64,000 bases of DNA from Rhyacophila brunnea (GCA_022495005.1 JAGYXB010001996.1:248001-312000), one strand, 5' to 3'; shown: positions 23,384 to 34,720, counted from the first letter of the stretch. Notes: generated from the sequence alone by a model not told the origin. Numbers and translations are program-made.

Positions 23384-24771
23384 GGGGGGACATGCTCGTC
23401 GAAGGTCAAAATTGAGTTTTTATTGTATTTTCAAACCATGATCCTGGACACTCCTTAAACGTTGTAGATAATCTATTTATATAATTTTGAAGCCTTATTA
23501 TCCTTTATATTTTAAACATTTTGATGACTGCATAAAGTATTTTTGTTACATAAAATAGTATTCTTTTAAACCTCTCGCTCTAATGTTTTAGAATATAGTC
23601 ATATTTCGGTACATAACTGTGCAGTGGTGTTAAGATTTTTTACATTTATTAATTTTTAAACGCATTTATAAAATCATTAGTATAATTTATTACGAGATAA
23701 TTTTTGTAAAATATTCACGATAAAAATTATATTGATAATCTCTGTGATCCCAAATTTGACAAGAATTAGGCTTTTTATTATTCAAAAAATCGGCAAGATC
23801 AACACATTTGAAGATAATTCTAAAGATACTTATTATAAGCTATGTCTTTGACTATTCAAGTGTGATAAATATCTTATGAATAATGATTGCTTTATAATAG
23901 TTATTGACCTAAGAATAAGGTAGTGTTTTTTTGAAATACGCCATTTCTTTTGTCATTCCTAGTAGTTAAGCTACAACATACGGCCGTAGCCATAAATTGA
24001 CAAACTATAATTAAAATATGGAGTAAAATTATGTTAACGCGCGTGTTTGAACATGTACCTAACCGATTTATTTTTTATTCATTTTTAAACGGTACATGTT
24101 CAAACACGCACGTTAATATCATTTTACTCCCTACTTCAATTATAGTTTGTCAATTTATGGCTACGGCCGTATGTTGTAGCTTAACTACTGGGGAATGACA
24201 AAAGAAATGGCGTATTTCAAAAAAACACTACCTTATTCTTAGGTCAATATTTATTATAAAGCAATCATTATTCATAAGATGTTTATCACACTTGAATGGT
24301 CAAAGACATAACTTATAATAAATATCTTTAGAATTATCTTCAAATGTGTTAATCTTGCCGATTTTTTGAATAATAAAATGCCTAATTCTTGTCAAATTTG
24401 CGATCACAGAGATTATCAATATAATTTTTTATCGTAAATATTTTACTAAAATTATCTCATCATGAATTATACTAATGGTTTTATAAATGCGATTAAAAAT
24501 TAAAAAAAGGAAAAAATCTTAACACCACTACACATTCATGTACCGAAATATGACTATATTCTAAAACATTAGAGCGAGAGGTTTAAAAGAATACTATTTT
24601 ATGTAACAAAAATACTTTATGCAGTCATCAAATGTTGAAAATAACTATAAAGGATAATAAGGCTTCAAAATTATATAAATAGATTATCTACAACGTTTAA
24701 GGAGTGTCCAGGATCATGGTTTGAAAATACAATAAAAACTCAATTTTGACCTTCGACGAGCATGTCCCCCC
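23384..24771. mobile_element. TTAA-foldback family A, complete copy (1,388 bp)
   Basis: Two arms of roughly 670 bp are inverted copies of one another. They start GGGGGGACATGCTCGTCGAA and end with the inverse GACGAGCATGTCCCCCC, with TTAA on each side (23,380-23,383 and 24,772-24,775). The centre is a short hairpin, AACATGTACCTAACCGAT versus AAACGGTACATGTT. A TTAA duplication suggests piggyBac-type integration, but the terminal bases differ from the usual CCC start, so the superfamily is inference. No transposase is encoded. The flanks are part of an older family-A copy: the words before 23,380 and after 24,775 join into one arm. Confidence 0.85.
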
Positions 24772-24895
24772 TTAATATTCTTGTAAACCTCTCGATCTAA
24801 TGTTTTAGAATATATTCATATTTCAGTACATCCATGTGCAGTGGTGTTAAGATTTTTTAGTTTTATTAATTTTTAAATGCTTTTACAAAACCATA
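24772..24895. repeat. Older family-A arm interrupted by the complete copy
   Basis: The sequence CTCGATCTAATGTTTTAGAA through GTTAAGATTTTTTAG matches the middle of a family-A arm. The preceding piece of the same arm (ATTTTAAACATTTTGATGACT) lies at about 23,350-23,379, on the other side of the complete copy. The join at TTAA restores the usual order, which proves self-nested insertion. Confidence 0.75.
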
Positions 24896-24904
24896 TCTAA
24901 CGGG

Positions 24905-25070
24905 TTAATAAACTACCAAAATGACATAAAACGTGGCGGACAGAACTCATAAAGTTCAGCGGATGTCCGTGGCTTAAAGAAAAAGCTGGGATAACTAGGG
25001 ACTGAGAAGAGTGAAAGGAGCTAAGATAGGACTTCGTCCAGCAGTGCATCAGATTGTAATGACGATGTTA
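24905..25070 (+). pseudogene. RTE-like LINE, 3' end of the reverse transcriptase frame
   Basis: The plus strand reads, with frameshifts, through RWRTELIKFSG, then W..KAGITRD, EEWKEL and DFVQQ. This is the C-terminal tail of RTE-type proteins (pattern RW.D....AG..W...A.DR..W..L.EAF.QQ). It terminates close to a short TAATGACGATG tail. It is heavily decayed and 5'-truncated. Confidence 0.55.
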
Positions 25071-26804
25071 TACAATAATTAATTATCTGGCATATTATAT
25101 AAGTGTATTATACTTAATTCAAGGTACCTAGTGTCTCCAGCGTAGATTATCATATTTAATATAGTTTGGAAGTAGTACACAATTTTGTCGGCGTTTTTGA
25201 ATCACCGCCGGATTCTTCACATGGAGTGGAGTATACAAGATATTCAGTTATTATGGCACATCAGTTTTATATTATTTCTATTCTGAGAATATTCGTGAAC
25301 ATTTATTGTATGTAGTTTTGTGAAAAAATTGAGCAATCGAAGAAAATAATTGTTTGTATTGAGCTATGCAGAAAGTCTCCGTGATTTAATATCAATGTTA
25401 TTGCATGGTTTAACCAGGCTGCTATAATTTTCCAAAATTAGTATTAATTAACGATTTTAACAGATATTTAACATTACTTATTGGTATGGCGTCTGAAACA
25501 AGAGTCATCTTTATATTCGCTAGATGTCAATCAAAAAGAGAATATCTAAGGATATAATAATCTGTGTAGAGAATACAGCAGATATTTAATGACAACATCA
25601 TAAACTATGGATTTTATGATGTGAATATTGCCATTCGTGTTACTGCACCCTCTACAATATTGTGAGAATATAGCTAGTTCTTAAACTAACTTCAACGTTC
25701 AATCAGTACTTATTCTAAAGGTATCCCTTATTTATTTATAGAAAAACATCCCTTGCTATATTTAACAATATAACATAATATTACTGTAGGAATTCGGTCA
25801 GTCATAAATGTGTCGCTTGATTTCAAAATCAGCCAAGTCCATAATAGATGAATAGGAGAAAAACAGTTTTTTTTCTCAAATAGACAGTCAAAATGGTGAA
25901 AGTTTATATTATTTCGAGTAAGTATAGAATATTTAAAATTAATAAATTCTGTTATGTTAGAAAGCAGTAGTTCTTCAGCAATTCACAAAAAGTCAAAAAT
26001 AACTAAATGTGGACTTGGCTGATTTTGAAATGTAGCCACAAATATACTTATTGACTCATGTCTTATATGTAATAATATTTTATAACACTGTCACCATCAG
26101 CCGGAGTCGACCCACTGGTGGATGAAGGTCTTCCAGTATTAATTTGCAACCATCGACATATCAGCCTGATATAAAAAAGTCTCGCAAATAACATGAAACA
26201 AAAACCTCAAACAAAAATTAGTTTGTTATTAAATGTTTTTATATTTCATCATTTTCTTTCATTTTATGAGTATCATTTTTATATATACTTATTAAAAAAT
26301 ATAGTTATCGATGTACTTAATTGTTTTTTTATTCAATAAATATGATTTAGATAATTATGTGTACACCTAAAAAGGAATGGCAAGCACCACGAATTAAAAA
26401 AATCGGTTTATTCTGGCACGCCGACCAAATCATATTTGCCATCCCTGTCCTAAGCGATGAAATTAAATTTCCATTGAAGAAAATTAAGCGTAGTTATGCA
26501 GAATGCAGGCAGTCCACACAAACCATAAACTGAGATATAAGCACTTTTGTGTAACATGTGGTTATTTAATTTTACACAATGTGTATGTGCATTTTTTTGT
26601 TTTTGAATGATACATTTATAGAACTGTCAATAATATAATATGAATTATTTAAGATATATTTGTATTCAAATGGCTGGCTGCTTTCTACAAAATAGGAAAT
26701 ATCTCTTCATTCTGCAAAAAGCAGCCATATCTGATTTTGTTTGAAGAAACTTCATGTTTATATTTAATTATTTAAAAATTGCTTCTTTCATAATAAACAA
26801 GTTG
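25071..26804. other. Unassigned AT-rich sequence with a LINE tail
   Basis: About 26,095-26,145 (CACCATCAGCCGGAGTCGAC, then CACTGGTGGATGAAGGTCTT) matches the minus-strand 3' end of RTE-like LINEs, as at 33,848-33,890. The remainder shows no gene or clear repeat. Confidence 0.45.
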
Positions 26805-27085
26805 AGATAAATGATACCACGCAAATCGCTAATGATAAAATAGAGCTCACAGAGCTACTACACCGGGTAGAGAAAGAGAGTCGCGAATACGGCCTCCTTA
26901 TTAATAGGAATAATATCAAGTTAATGGTTGTCGATCGGGCTAACCTTCTACTAGCAGTAAGTATGCTACAAAACGTAGAAACAGTGGATGGGTTTGTATA
27001 TATGGGATCGACCATTAGTGGAAATGGCGGATGTGAAGCAGATATAAGAAGGTGCACACAGATTGCGAAAAATACGATGACAAAT
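26805..27085 (+). pseudogene. RTE-like LINE, reverse transcriptase thumb region
   Basis: In one plus frame the sequence encodes ELLHRVEKESREYGLLINRN, then KLMVVDRAN, VDGFVYMGSTISGNGGCEAD and IRRCTQIAKN. This matches the part of insect LINE proteins just after the FADD box (usual form: ..YGL.IN..KTK.M..., F.YLGS.I..NGGCE.EI..RI..A+.AM). Upstream FADD and downstream C-terminal segments are absent, so it is a short broken fragment. There is no gene of its own here. Confidence 0.75.
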
Positions 27086-27189
27086 GATTCAAGGCACAAA
27101 AACCGCAAATTTATTATTTACCTAGCAACCTAATACATAATCAGGCTAATATGATATCAGTTTATTAAAATCTTGTATCAATCTGGTAT

Positions 27190-27503
27190 CTGCACATCTA
27201 TTCTATACACAAGACTGCTATCAGCAGCTATCGAGGGTAGTTTTTCATATGTTTGTATTGAGTATTATAATTGTTATAATAACTTAGCCGTCTAAACAGT
27301 ACAAACTGTCTATCTCGCTCTAAAATTTAGCACAGTCAAGAGAGGTACTGTTGAAACATAGCACTTATTGTAATAATTACAACTAACTTATTGTAATTAT
27401 TTTTACAATAAGTGCTAATACTTCGATAAAAAATATGAAAAACTACCCTCGATAGCTGCCGATAGCGGCTGATACAGTCTTGTGTATAGAATAGATGCGC
27501 TGG
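27190..27503. repeat. Foldback MITE family C, copy 2
   Basis: It has the same inverted arms as 12,430-12,742: ATCTATTCTATACACAAGAC and AGCTATCGAGGGTAGTTT, returning as AAACTACCCTCGATAGCTGC and ATAGAATAGATGCGCTGG. An extra internal small hairpin, TTGTAATTATTTTTACAA, lies in the loop. It is non-coding. Confidence 0.75.
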
Positions 27504-28263
27504 AAATATAAAAGAACATGGCCAACATATTATTCTTTCTGAGGGGATCCGAACACCTTATATTAGATGCTAACAAAAATTGAGTCCATCTATCGCGCGG
27601 ACGCCATTGTTTCTGTCAAACATATTTGACGAATACACGCAAGCCGCTCATTTATCATGCCATGTAAATAGAGACGTCTTATTGGTTTTGTTACATAGAT
27701 TACTATCGCAAGAAAGTTGTTTCATGTTTTGTCTTTATTCAAACAGTGCTGGACTTCTATGTCGGATAATTCTAAGTGCCGGGGCGCATTATGCCAAATA
27801 TATATGTTATGTTTAAGTAGGTAACTTTTTAGTGTTGGCTCTCGACAATATAGAGACTTGCAGCTTGTTGGATATTTGGATATATTAATAGGCGCGGACC
27901 GGATAACCTGCAGAGACTAGTGGGAAAGCGAAGCAAAGAAAAGCGACGGCGCACAAGAGTGACCAAGTGAAGTGAGCTTACTGCAGTGCTCGAAATGAAA
28001 TTTACATAGTTATCAAATTTAATTTTATGTGTATTTTATAAAAATAAGTGTGTTAGATTTTCTATTAAATGGCATATCTAGCTCGGTAGATGTAGGTAGC
28101 TAGACGGTCGTCATATTTTTTCCCCGAGACGAAGCGATAATTTTACCAATTTCACGAACTTCTCACGGATTTCAAGTGCTCCGGTGCGCTCCGGTCCATA
28201 TCAAGCCCTAGTACTGGGGGCAGCCTTCAGTCTGTTCTGAGAGAAACAGTGGACCGTAAGGGG
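27504..28263. other. Unassigned sequence
   Basis: No supported gene. About 28,205-28,250 (CTGGGGGCAGCCTTCA, then TCTGTTCTGAGAGAA) matches 18,172-18,150 reverse-complemented, a LINE scrap. The region 27,990-28,200 resembles 14,260-14,400. Confidence 0.4.
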
Positions 28264-28505
28264 CGAATAGCAGGGGGGCTTAAGCGTCGGCCTATAGCGT
28301 CGTGGGTCCCAGGTTCGAATCCTGGGTATGGAAAGTACACAATATTGTTTTTCAATTTGTGTATAAGTCAGAGTATGAACCTATTAGGTTGGGCAAGTGG
28401 CTGACATCCATTTCTCGTAAAAACAAAAAAAAATGTTAATACAAATCTCTACTCTGTGGAGGCCATTTTGATCTTCTTAGGATCGGACATGGTCAAGACA
28501 AAAAA
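28264..28505 (+). repeat. tRNA-derived SINE, copy 1
   Basis: The head resembles a tRNA: GGGGGGCTTAAGCGTCGGCC with an A-box-like TTAAGCGTCGG, and a perfect B-box GGTTCGAATCC at 28,312-28,322 inside a T-arm-like GTCCCAGGTTCGAATCCTGG. A non-tRNA body follows (ACACAATATTGTTTTTCA, GCAAGTGGCTGACATCCAT, TCGTAAAAAC), ending at GGATCGGACATGGTC. The same head and body occur on the minus strand at 59,625-59,860. Internal RNA polymerase III promoter boxes would drive it. Confidence 0.75.
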
Positions 28506-30024
28506 GCAACATGATATACGATTTGCGTTATACGCAAGAAACACGGCTTCATATAGCTGAACAATACACACTCTCTTTATAAATTATTACTCTGAGGTCA
28601 CAACGCGTTTTGGACAACTGATAACGATCACAAACCGAAAAATGTATGTTTCTGAAGTTTTTCATAATAATGTTAAAATCATCCTTATTTCGACACTGTC
28701 GTTATCGAAAACACAGATCGTCGGTTGAAACTCCCGTAATAGTTGCGATTAGACCGGTGTAATCGACTATTTTCTTCCACCAGTCTAAATATTTCTCCAT
28801 GCCTTTAATTATCACTCCTGACCAAAGAAGCGTTTAAAAAGTGGATGTGGTCATCATGTAAGGGAGCCTTATACGGCAATGATTGGTTTTGTAATCAAAA
28901 CATGCCATCTAACAGCGTGAGAACAATCAAAATGTTACCTTTGACAGGTGTTTAAAGTATTCTGTTTCATTGTGACATGCGTAAGTAGACCAAGCGTATA
29001 TATTGTGCCGATAGATAATAATAATTGACTTGTTTATATTTGGAAATATTCTACGATACCTTGTTAAGGTTTGGTAAAAGTTTGGTTGCAGTTTTGTTTT
29101 TAGATTTGCGAAAGATAGCTGCATACCGAGGAGAGTTCAATAACTGTCTTCTATAATTTTTGTTTAGATGGCAGTGTATGTAATAATTATTGCATTGTGT
29201 TCGAAACATTGGAATCGGGGACTTAGGATCACTGAGGCCTGACTACAGGACGTGTGTTTTGAGTTAAGCCCGGTTTTTATAAGGCTATAACCATACTTAT
29301 AATATATCGACTGCTTAATCTACAAACCGGCTAACTCCATTTGGGATAATTGTCCAGGAAGGAGAGAAAACTTATCAATTTAACTATCAAACGGAATGTA
29401 ACATTTCCAAAAACACGCTACTAATTACGTAACACCCCAAAACCACGTTAAAATTTTGTTGAAAATAAAATGTTTTCGTCTGTGCTCAATTGTCTATGGC
29501 ACGGCGGCCAATTTTTCGCGAATATAACATAATACGAGTATAACATATATATGAATAACTTATACGACGACAAGATATAAACTAAAAGGAAATGTCACCG
29601 AGAGAGCTAAGTCGTGCCTAATCGGGAATGTGCTGAATCAGCCGAATCAGCCAAATCAGCTTGGTACACGCGGTTTCACTTAGCCGCCGTTCGATTTATG
29701 AATCTCCCGCGCTTATCTTTTGGCGGGACGACGCGGATTCTTGTCCTCGACTTGGGGATACTGCTGAAAGCTGAAAGCGACCTCGCGCAGCGTAACGCAC
29801 ACCTGGACAATCGTACGCTATTGTCAAAGTGTGGCCATATATAATATAAAAAAATGAAATCGTGAGGTTAATAAACGTAGTTATTCTTTTAATGGTAACT
29901 AGGTATCTGCATGCGATTCCCAATATTACTCTTATTATCAACACAGATATTGACGTCTTTAAAATAGGCGTATGACGACGCCATATATTTGGATATGAAC
30001 AATCCTCAGTTTTTGTATCTGAAA
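28506..30024. other. Unassigned sequence with a less AT-rich patch
   Basis: 29,600-29,830 is less AT-rich, with a short GAATCAGCC/AAATCAGC repetition. A 76-codon plus frame there (29,614-29,844) and a 123-codon minus frame overlap, but neither resembles a known family. It could be an exon or promoter patch. About 28,500-28,600 shares words with 36,565-36,690 (GCGTTATACGC..AACACGGCTTCAT). Confidence 0.35.
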
Positions 30025-30430
30025 CCGTATCCGGAAATTTGTACGTAAACAGTTCACCGCAGGACACTTATTCGTGCACCGCAGTACGTGAAACATGGGT
30101 TCGTGTAACATTTAATCAAATGACGAGTTCTTCGTTGAACATTTCACCGTGGAGTATATTTGTACGTATGCTACAACATGTGGCGAATTTTATGAGATGT
30201 CTTTACTGGGTTAGGTTAGGTTAGGTTAGGGTTAATCTAATTGGAACAGTACTATTTGCAAACTTTCCCCGCATTTTATAAGAAACGTACAAATGTATTC
30301 CACGGTGAAATGTTCAACGAAGAACTCGTCATTTGATAAAATGTTATACGAAATCATGTTTTACGTACTGCAGCGCATAAATAAGTGTCCCATGATGAAC
30401 TGCATACGTACAACTTGCGTTTAACCGATT
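30025..30430. repeat. TTAGG-bearing foldback family I, symmetric copy
   Basis: The arms are inverted. TCCGGAAATTTGTACGTAAA, CAGGACACTTATTCGTGCA, ACGAGTTCTTCGTTGAACAT and TTCACCGTGGA on the left are mirrored from 30,285 to 30,420. Between them lies a run of four GGTTA units at 30,208-30,231. Other family-I copies also hold TTAGG runs at the equivalent place. It is non-coding. Confidence 0.7.
30208..30231 (+). repeat. (TTAGG)n short array
   Basis: Four consecutive GGTTA units, the insect telomere unit, lie at the centre of a foldback element. An internal mobile-element microsatellite is more likely than a chromosome-fusion scar. Confidence 0.85.
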
Positions 30431-30434
30431 TTAA

Positions 30435-30725
30435 TGTACAATAGCGCCGCAGGCAACTTTTTATTGTTCCAACAAATTTATAGTGTGTGTTTATCTCACT
30501 CAATTGCTCGACCCGCCACGCCACCCCCCCTCTTATTTAAGGCTTCCAGGCTAGAACCCTATCAGCCTCAGCATGGCCGTCATAAAGGGAGGCTGATAGG
30601 GTTCTAGCCTGGAAGCCCAGAATAAGAGGGGGGTGGCGTGGCGATTCGAGTAATTGAGTGAGATAAGCACACACTTCAAATTTGTTCGAACAATTATAAA
30701 AAGTTGCCTGCGGCGCTATTGTACA
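30435..30725. mobile_element. Near-perfect long hairpin, family D copy 1 (291 bp)
   Basis: Starts TGTACAATAGCGCCGCAGGC and ends with its exact inverse. The arms continue inward through TGTTTATCTCACTCAATT, CGCCACGCCACCCCCC and TCTTATT to CTTCCAGGCTAGAACCCTAT..CAGCCT, and back. Only a short loop of about 20 bp remains at 30,570-30,590. The arms contain few mismatches, so this copy is young or maintained. Related elements lie at 11,324 and 41,025. It has no protein. A transcript through it would fold into long double-stranded RNA. Confidence 0.8.
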
Positions 30726-31624
30726 ATGAAATCATTACTCTTTTAAAATATATGTCAATACGATATAGTTTGATGTGATATGAATAAATGATACCCAATT
30801 TACATATAGAATTTTATTGTATATTTAGTTTAACAATATGACAAAATTTAAAATTTATTTAATTTTATTATTTTCGTCTGATTTGATTTATTTGCAGTTA
30901 AAACATTATATTTTTTATGGTGGAAGCTCATAAAATACTAAAATGATTATAGTAAGTACATTTTTGGATTATTTAATTTGATGTAGTGTTTTAAAATCAC
31001 ACCACAAAATGTGTAAAATTTATACCTAGGTACCTAATAATTTACCTACATAGCGATTGCCCACGGTTTCATCCGCTTGAAATATGGAAAGAATAACGAG
31101 ATAAATATACACAACACAGAAATGATTATTTCTTTATCTATCATTTCATATTTTTAGTTCTTTTATTTTGAAAAGTTTCTTTTGAAATATCGAGAGACGA
31201 GAGAAAAATCTAGTAAAACGATACCAATAATATAATCTAAATTCTGTGTAAGTTTTGTCAATAGTATTCAAGAAATTTTCGAGTTATGGCCGAATAACCA
31301 AAACCAAAAATTGTATTGATAGTATGGATAGATTGTTTTCGTACGTAATTGGATGGGTTATAGATACTATTATGTTGGATACCTACATAAAAAATAGTTT
31401 TTTCTACAGTTATTAATCATTCAATGTTTTTGAACACTTTGACATTCTCTGTTTCCGAGAAATCAGTACGTTGCTTGAATATAAAGTTATGCAGATCGAT
31501 AATAACAGAAGAACTATGCACAAAGGATTATCAGGAATCGTAGGAAGAAGGTAAAAGAAATAGCTTATATGACTCATGTAAGTGCATTGTTCATGAAACA
31601 CAATAAGTGTGAATTTTTACCTAC
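30726..31624. other. Unassigned AT-rich sequence
   Basis: No gene, RNA or bounded repeat is visible. Confidence 0.5.
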
Positions 31625-31740
31625 CCAACACCACCAACCTCTGTAGGTGATCAACTCCGCGTCGAATAATATGGCGAAAAACTGCAGAATGCATCTCAGA
31701 AATATTGTCGAGAGCCGTTATTGTATCCGGAGTCTCTGGT
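31625..31740 (-). pseudogene. RTE-like LINE C-terminal scrap
   Basis: The minus strand encodes EMHSAVFRHIIRRGVDHLQR followed by LVVLG, corresponding to the ..LR.FGHI.RR....LEKL..LG segment of LINE reverse transcriptases, also present at 18,200. It is bounded by unrelated DNA. The start of the downstream part is lost. Confidence 0.55.
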
Positions 31741-32665
31741 GGTTCGTCTTGTGCTCAGTCCAAGAAATATGAAGCATTCAATGCTTACACCCATAGACTA
31801 TAGATACACCTAGACGCCATCTGTTGCATTGCTAAATGAAGCCGCGTGCCGTGCGTTTGGTTTGTGGGCGAGCGAACGCATTCGTCTACAAATGTTCGAG
31901 ACCATAGACCATTTCGCTAGTGCTCGGAACTAGACGCTCAGAATTAAAATATAATTTTCTATTTTTTTACGTTATATAGTATTTTTAAGCGGTCAAAATG
32001 CAACCATTAGGTGAAGATATCCATAATTTAAGTTATTTTAAAGAAACACTAGGTCACTGATATTAATATATAATAATATACAACTCAATTATCACGAACA
32101 TGTATCAACTTACCTATGAAACGTAATACCATCTTCTTGCTTATCAGTACGGCTACCATATTTTAATACAACACACAGAACCATCTTTTCTACTTAATTA
32201 ACGAAAAATATTTACCACTAACTTTATGTTTAACACAAAAAATAGCAATTTTAGCAACACGGTTATCGACGCTTAGTTATGCAATAAGCTAAGATTTGCC
32301 GGCTACACCGTAGCAAACCATCTCCTAGATATGTAAACCTTTTATCTTACTCTAGCGCGTATCGCAGAGATTATAAGGGTACCGAATACTTTCTCACTCG
32401 CACTTATGCGTCGTTTTTGTTCAGACCTTGCTTACACCACATTTCCATGGCATCAATTGCCTTTCGCTCCCTTTCCCTCAGGGATCACTATTAGGGTTAC
32501 TATGACTGCTATACAATGTTAAATCAAATTTAAATTCAAGGTATAGGTAATGCTCGTGTATAAAACGATAATTAAACAAAATGTATTATATCAGAAGACA
32601 TCTGGTATACGAAATATGACTATATTCTTAATTTTATAAGTAAGTAATACTAATTTTTGGTATTA
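31741..32665. other. Unassigned sequence
   Basis: No gene or repeat boundary is supported. 31,790-31,930 is less AT-rich, without a usable frame. Confidence 0.45.
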
Positions 32666-33194
32666 CAGTCGTACTTGCTTATTACGAGGAAGATGGGACC
32701 GACTGAATTTGCTCGTTATAAGCGGTACTCGTTATATCAGAGAATAGGTACTTTTAAATGAGCGGGACAAAAACGTCGAAAATAAAAAACCTGTAAACCA
32801 TCGTAAAAATCCCCGAAACAAGCATGGCCTTCTTAAACTACAAAAGAAGTTGTTTATTGTATTGAACGCTGGTAGGTATTCACAGACTTCACAAACCTTG
32901 AATTTTTCAACCATGTGGGTGGATACTTTTTCATTATTGTCGGCGAAAACGATAAACAGACACTTAACTAGTGTCATAAACTTACTCCGACCCCCGGCGG
33001 CATCCTGTCCGATCAGATTTTATTGCTTAAAGTCGAAATACTTTTAAACGATCGACCCATTAACAGTATTTTAGCTCGGTATATCCGATAAGTTGCTCGT
33101 TATAACAGTGAATAAATGTATGGATAAAATCATATACCAAATGTCAACGAATGTTTCCTCATTACATCCGAGATCGTAATAACCGAGTTCGACT
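32666..33194. mobile_element. Tigger/pogo-like MITE, copy E2 (529 bp)
   Basis: Inverted ends CAGTCGTACTTGCTTATTAC and GTAATAACCGAGTTCGACTG; TA precedes the left end. It aligns with E1 at 20,851-21,419 throughout (CGAGGAAGATGGGACCGACT, CGTAAAAATCCCCGAAAC, AAAAGAAGTTGTTTATTGTA). It lacks about 40 bp relative to E1. No transposase is encoded. Confidence 0.7.
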
Positions 33195-33846
33195 GGAATA
33201 TATTTTATGTGGTCATTAATGTTTATAAGATGAGAAAAAACAAGGTATCATAATAACATATAGGTACATCTTTTCTACAAAGTCTATAGATTATTTAGAC
33301 AAAGGTCGCAAAGATACGCGAAAAATCTTCATTTTAGACATTCACACGGTACCTTTACCCATTTTTTAAAAGTTATAGCACGAGAAATGGCAAAAATAAA
33401 ATTAAACATTTAAAAATAAAGTGAACGTTTATGTTGGTAACAAGGTGGTCTCGTTTTGAAACATATAACCTATTAATATGTGTAAAGGTACTTACCCGCG
33501 CCGCTGATTTATATTGTATTCCATTTAAACGGCAAAGTATGGATAAACATGTGAGGGATTGAAATACGTGCCTGATCAGAAATGCTGGGCATGCGTTTCA
33601 TTCTCGAGCCTTCCGAGGTTGTATGCAGTCTTAATTAGCCCACGTGATGGAGATATGACTATCCACGTGGGAGATACTTACGTCGCTGAGCCAAGAATTG
33701 CTTATAAATGAACCAGGATCCCATTTAATATGTCGGCTAACAAAACAAATAAGGAATACCTTGGCGTACCATTTGAGGTAAACTAGGACCACAGTAATAC
33801 TCTGATTGAAATTGAGTTATAATTTAACGATTTTATGTCATTATCA
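33195..33846. other. Unassigned sequence
   Basis: No coding frame or element end is supported. A TCATTATCATCATCATT run near 33,838-33,853 is the 3' tail of the LINE that follows. Confidence 0.5.
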
Positions 33847-34720
33847 TCATCATTAGCCTGAATCTATTCACTGCTGGATGAAGGCCTCTTCAAACTGCTT
33901 CCACTTATCTCGGTCCTGTGCGTTGCGTTGCCATTTACTTTCGCAGAACTTTATCATTTCATCGATTCAGTGGCCTCTAGGTCTACCTTGCGGACGTTTT
34001 GTAGCTCTTGGATACCACTGGATGACTAAATTTGTCCAACGATTGTCTCTTCTTCGAGCTATGTGTCCAGCCCATCTCCATTTGAGGCTTTTAATGAACT
34101 CTATCACTACGCAAACCCTTGTCTGCTTCCTTATCCACTTATTCCTCTTTTTGTCCTTTCGCGTTATGCCCAGGATGCACCACTCCATACCACGTTGTGC
34201 AATTCTAAGTTTCTGGATCTCTCTTTTACTTAGGGTCCATGTTTCAAAAGTATATGTGATTACGGGAAGCACACACTGGTTGAACACTTTACGATTTAAG
34301 CGTCAATTACATTGAGCTTCTTTACGAGCTGTTTATTGGCGAATTTACAATCTGCCTGTAAAGTCGCCCAGTGTAATCATCGAATAAGCTAATAAGCAGG
34401 TTGTAAGCACTCTACCGAGAAAAGTTGAAAGCCGGTCAACTTTACACGCTACACGCCGGCGTGTGGGCCTACTGTATCTGCGCAGTAGAGCGCAGTACCA
34501 ACCGCCCGGTAAAAAAACGAACTACGTTCTGTCAAAATAGTCGCTGGCTTGTGGCTTCTCAGCGAATGGAAAGTTTTGTTTGTAATCATCAAATCGCAGT
34601 AGCTGAATCAACCGCTTTTAAATTCGCCAATAAACAGCTCGTAAAGAAGCTCAATGTAATTGAGGCTTTAGGAACAGTGGAAGGTCACTTTTGAAGACAT
34701 TATTCAGGCGGCCAAAAGAT
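33847..34720 (-). pseudogene. RTE-like LINE reverse transcriptase, C-terminal part, interrupted
   Basis: Minus strand. Upstream piece at about 34,664-34,720 encodes FGRLNNVFKSDLPLFLK. After a 359-bp MITE the protein resumes as RKVFNQCVLPVITY, ETWTLSKREIQKLRIAQRGM, KWRWAGHIARRRDNRW and GRPRGH. It then meets a TGA at 33,967-33,969, where the family has tryptophan, and continues IDEMIKFCESKWQRNAQDRD to EEAFIQQ and the natural stop at 33,868. The 3' end is a short ATGATGATGATAA tail, as in RTE elements. The catalytic FADD domain is missing. The identity is strong, and it cannot be active. Confidence 0.85.
34304..34662. mobile_element. 359-bp MITE inserted in the LINE
   Basis: The ends are perfect inverted repeats CAATTACATTGAGCTTCTTT (then ACGAGCTGTTTATTGGCG) and the exact inverse at 34,624-34,662. 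It separates two in-order parts of one reverse transcriptase frame, so it inserted after the LINE. The interior is less AT-rich and lacks a convincing protein. A duplication cannot be defined from the flanks AAGCGT / AGGCTT. Confidence 0.75.

Noticed and set aside
28264..28340. A functional tRNA gene
   Set aside because: Only the B-box and T-arm look right. The acceptor and anticodon arms do not fold, and a shared non-tRNA body follows, so a SINE fits better.
29614..30067. Overlapping 76- and 123-codon frames as a real gene
   Set aside because: They are on opposite strands, show no family pattern, and the minus frame runs into the family-I foldback.
30208..30231. Chromosome end or fusion point marked by TTAGG
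   Set aside because: The run is only four units and sits at the centre of a foldback element.
21024..32977. Similar minus-strand peptides at 21,024-21,206 and 32,732-32,977 (THMVEK.KVCEV..YLPA)
   Set aside because: The similarity follows from the two Tigger-like MITE copies sharing DNA. The peptide resembles no transposase and the frames end at different places.
33878..34315. 145-codon plus-strand open frame
   Set aside because: It lies antisense to the RTE-like reverse transcriptase fragment and reads as its shadow.
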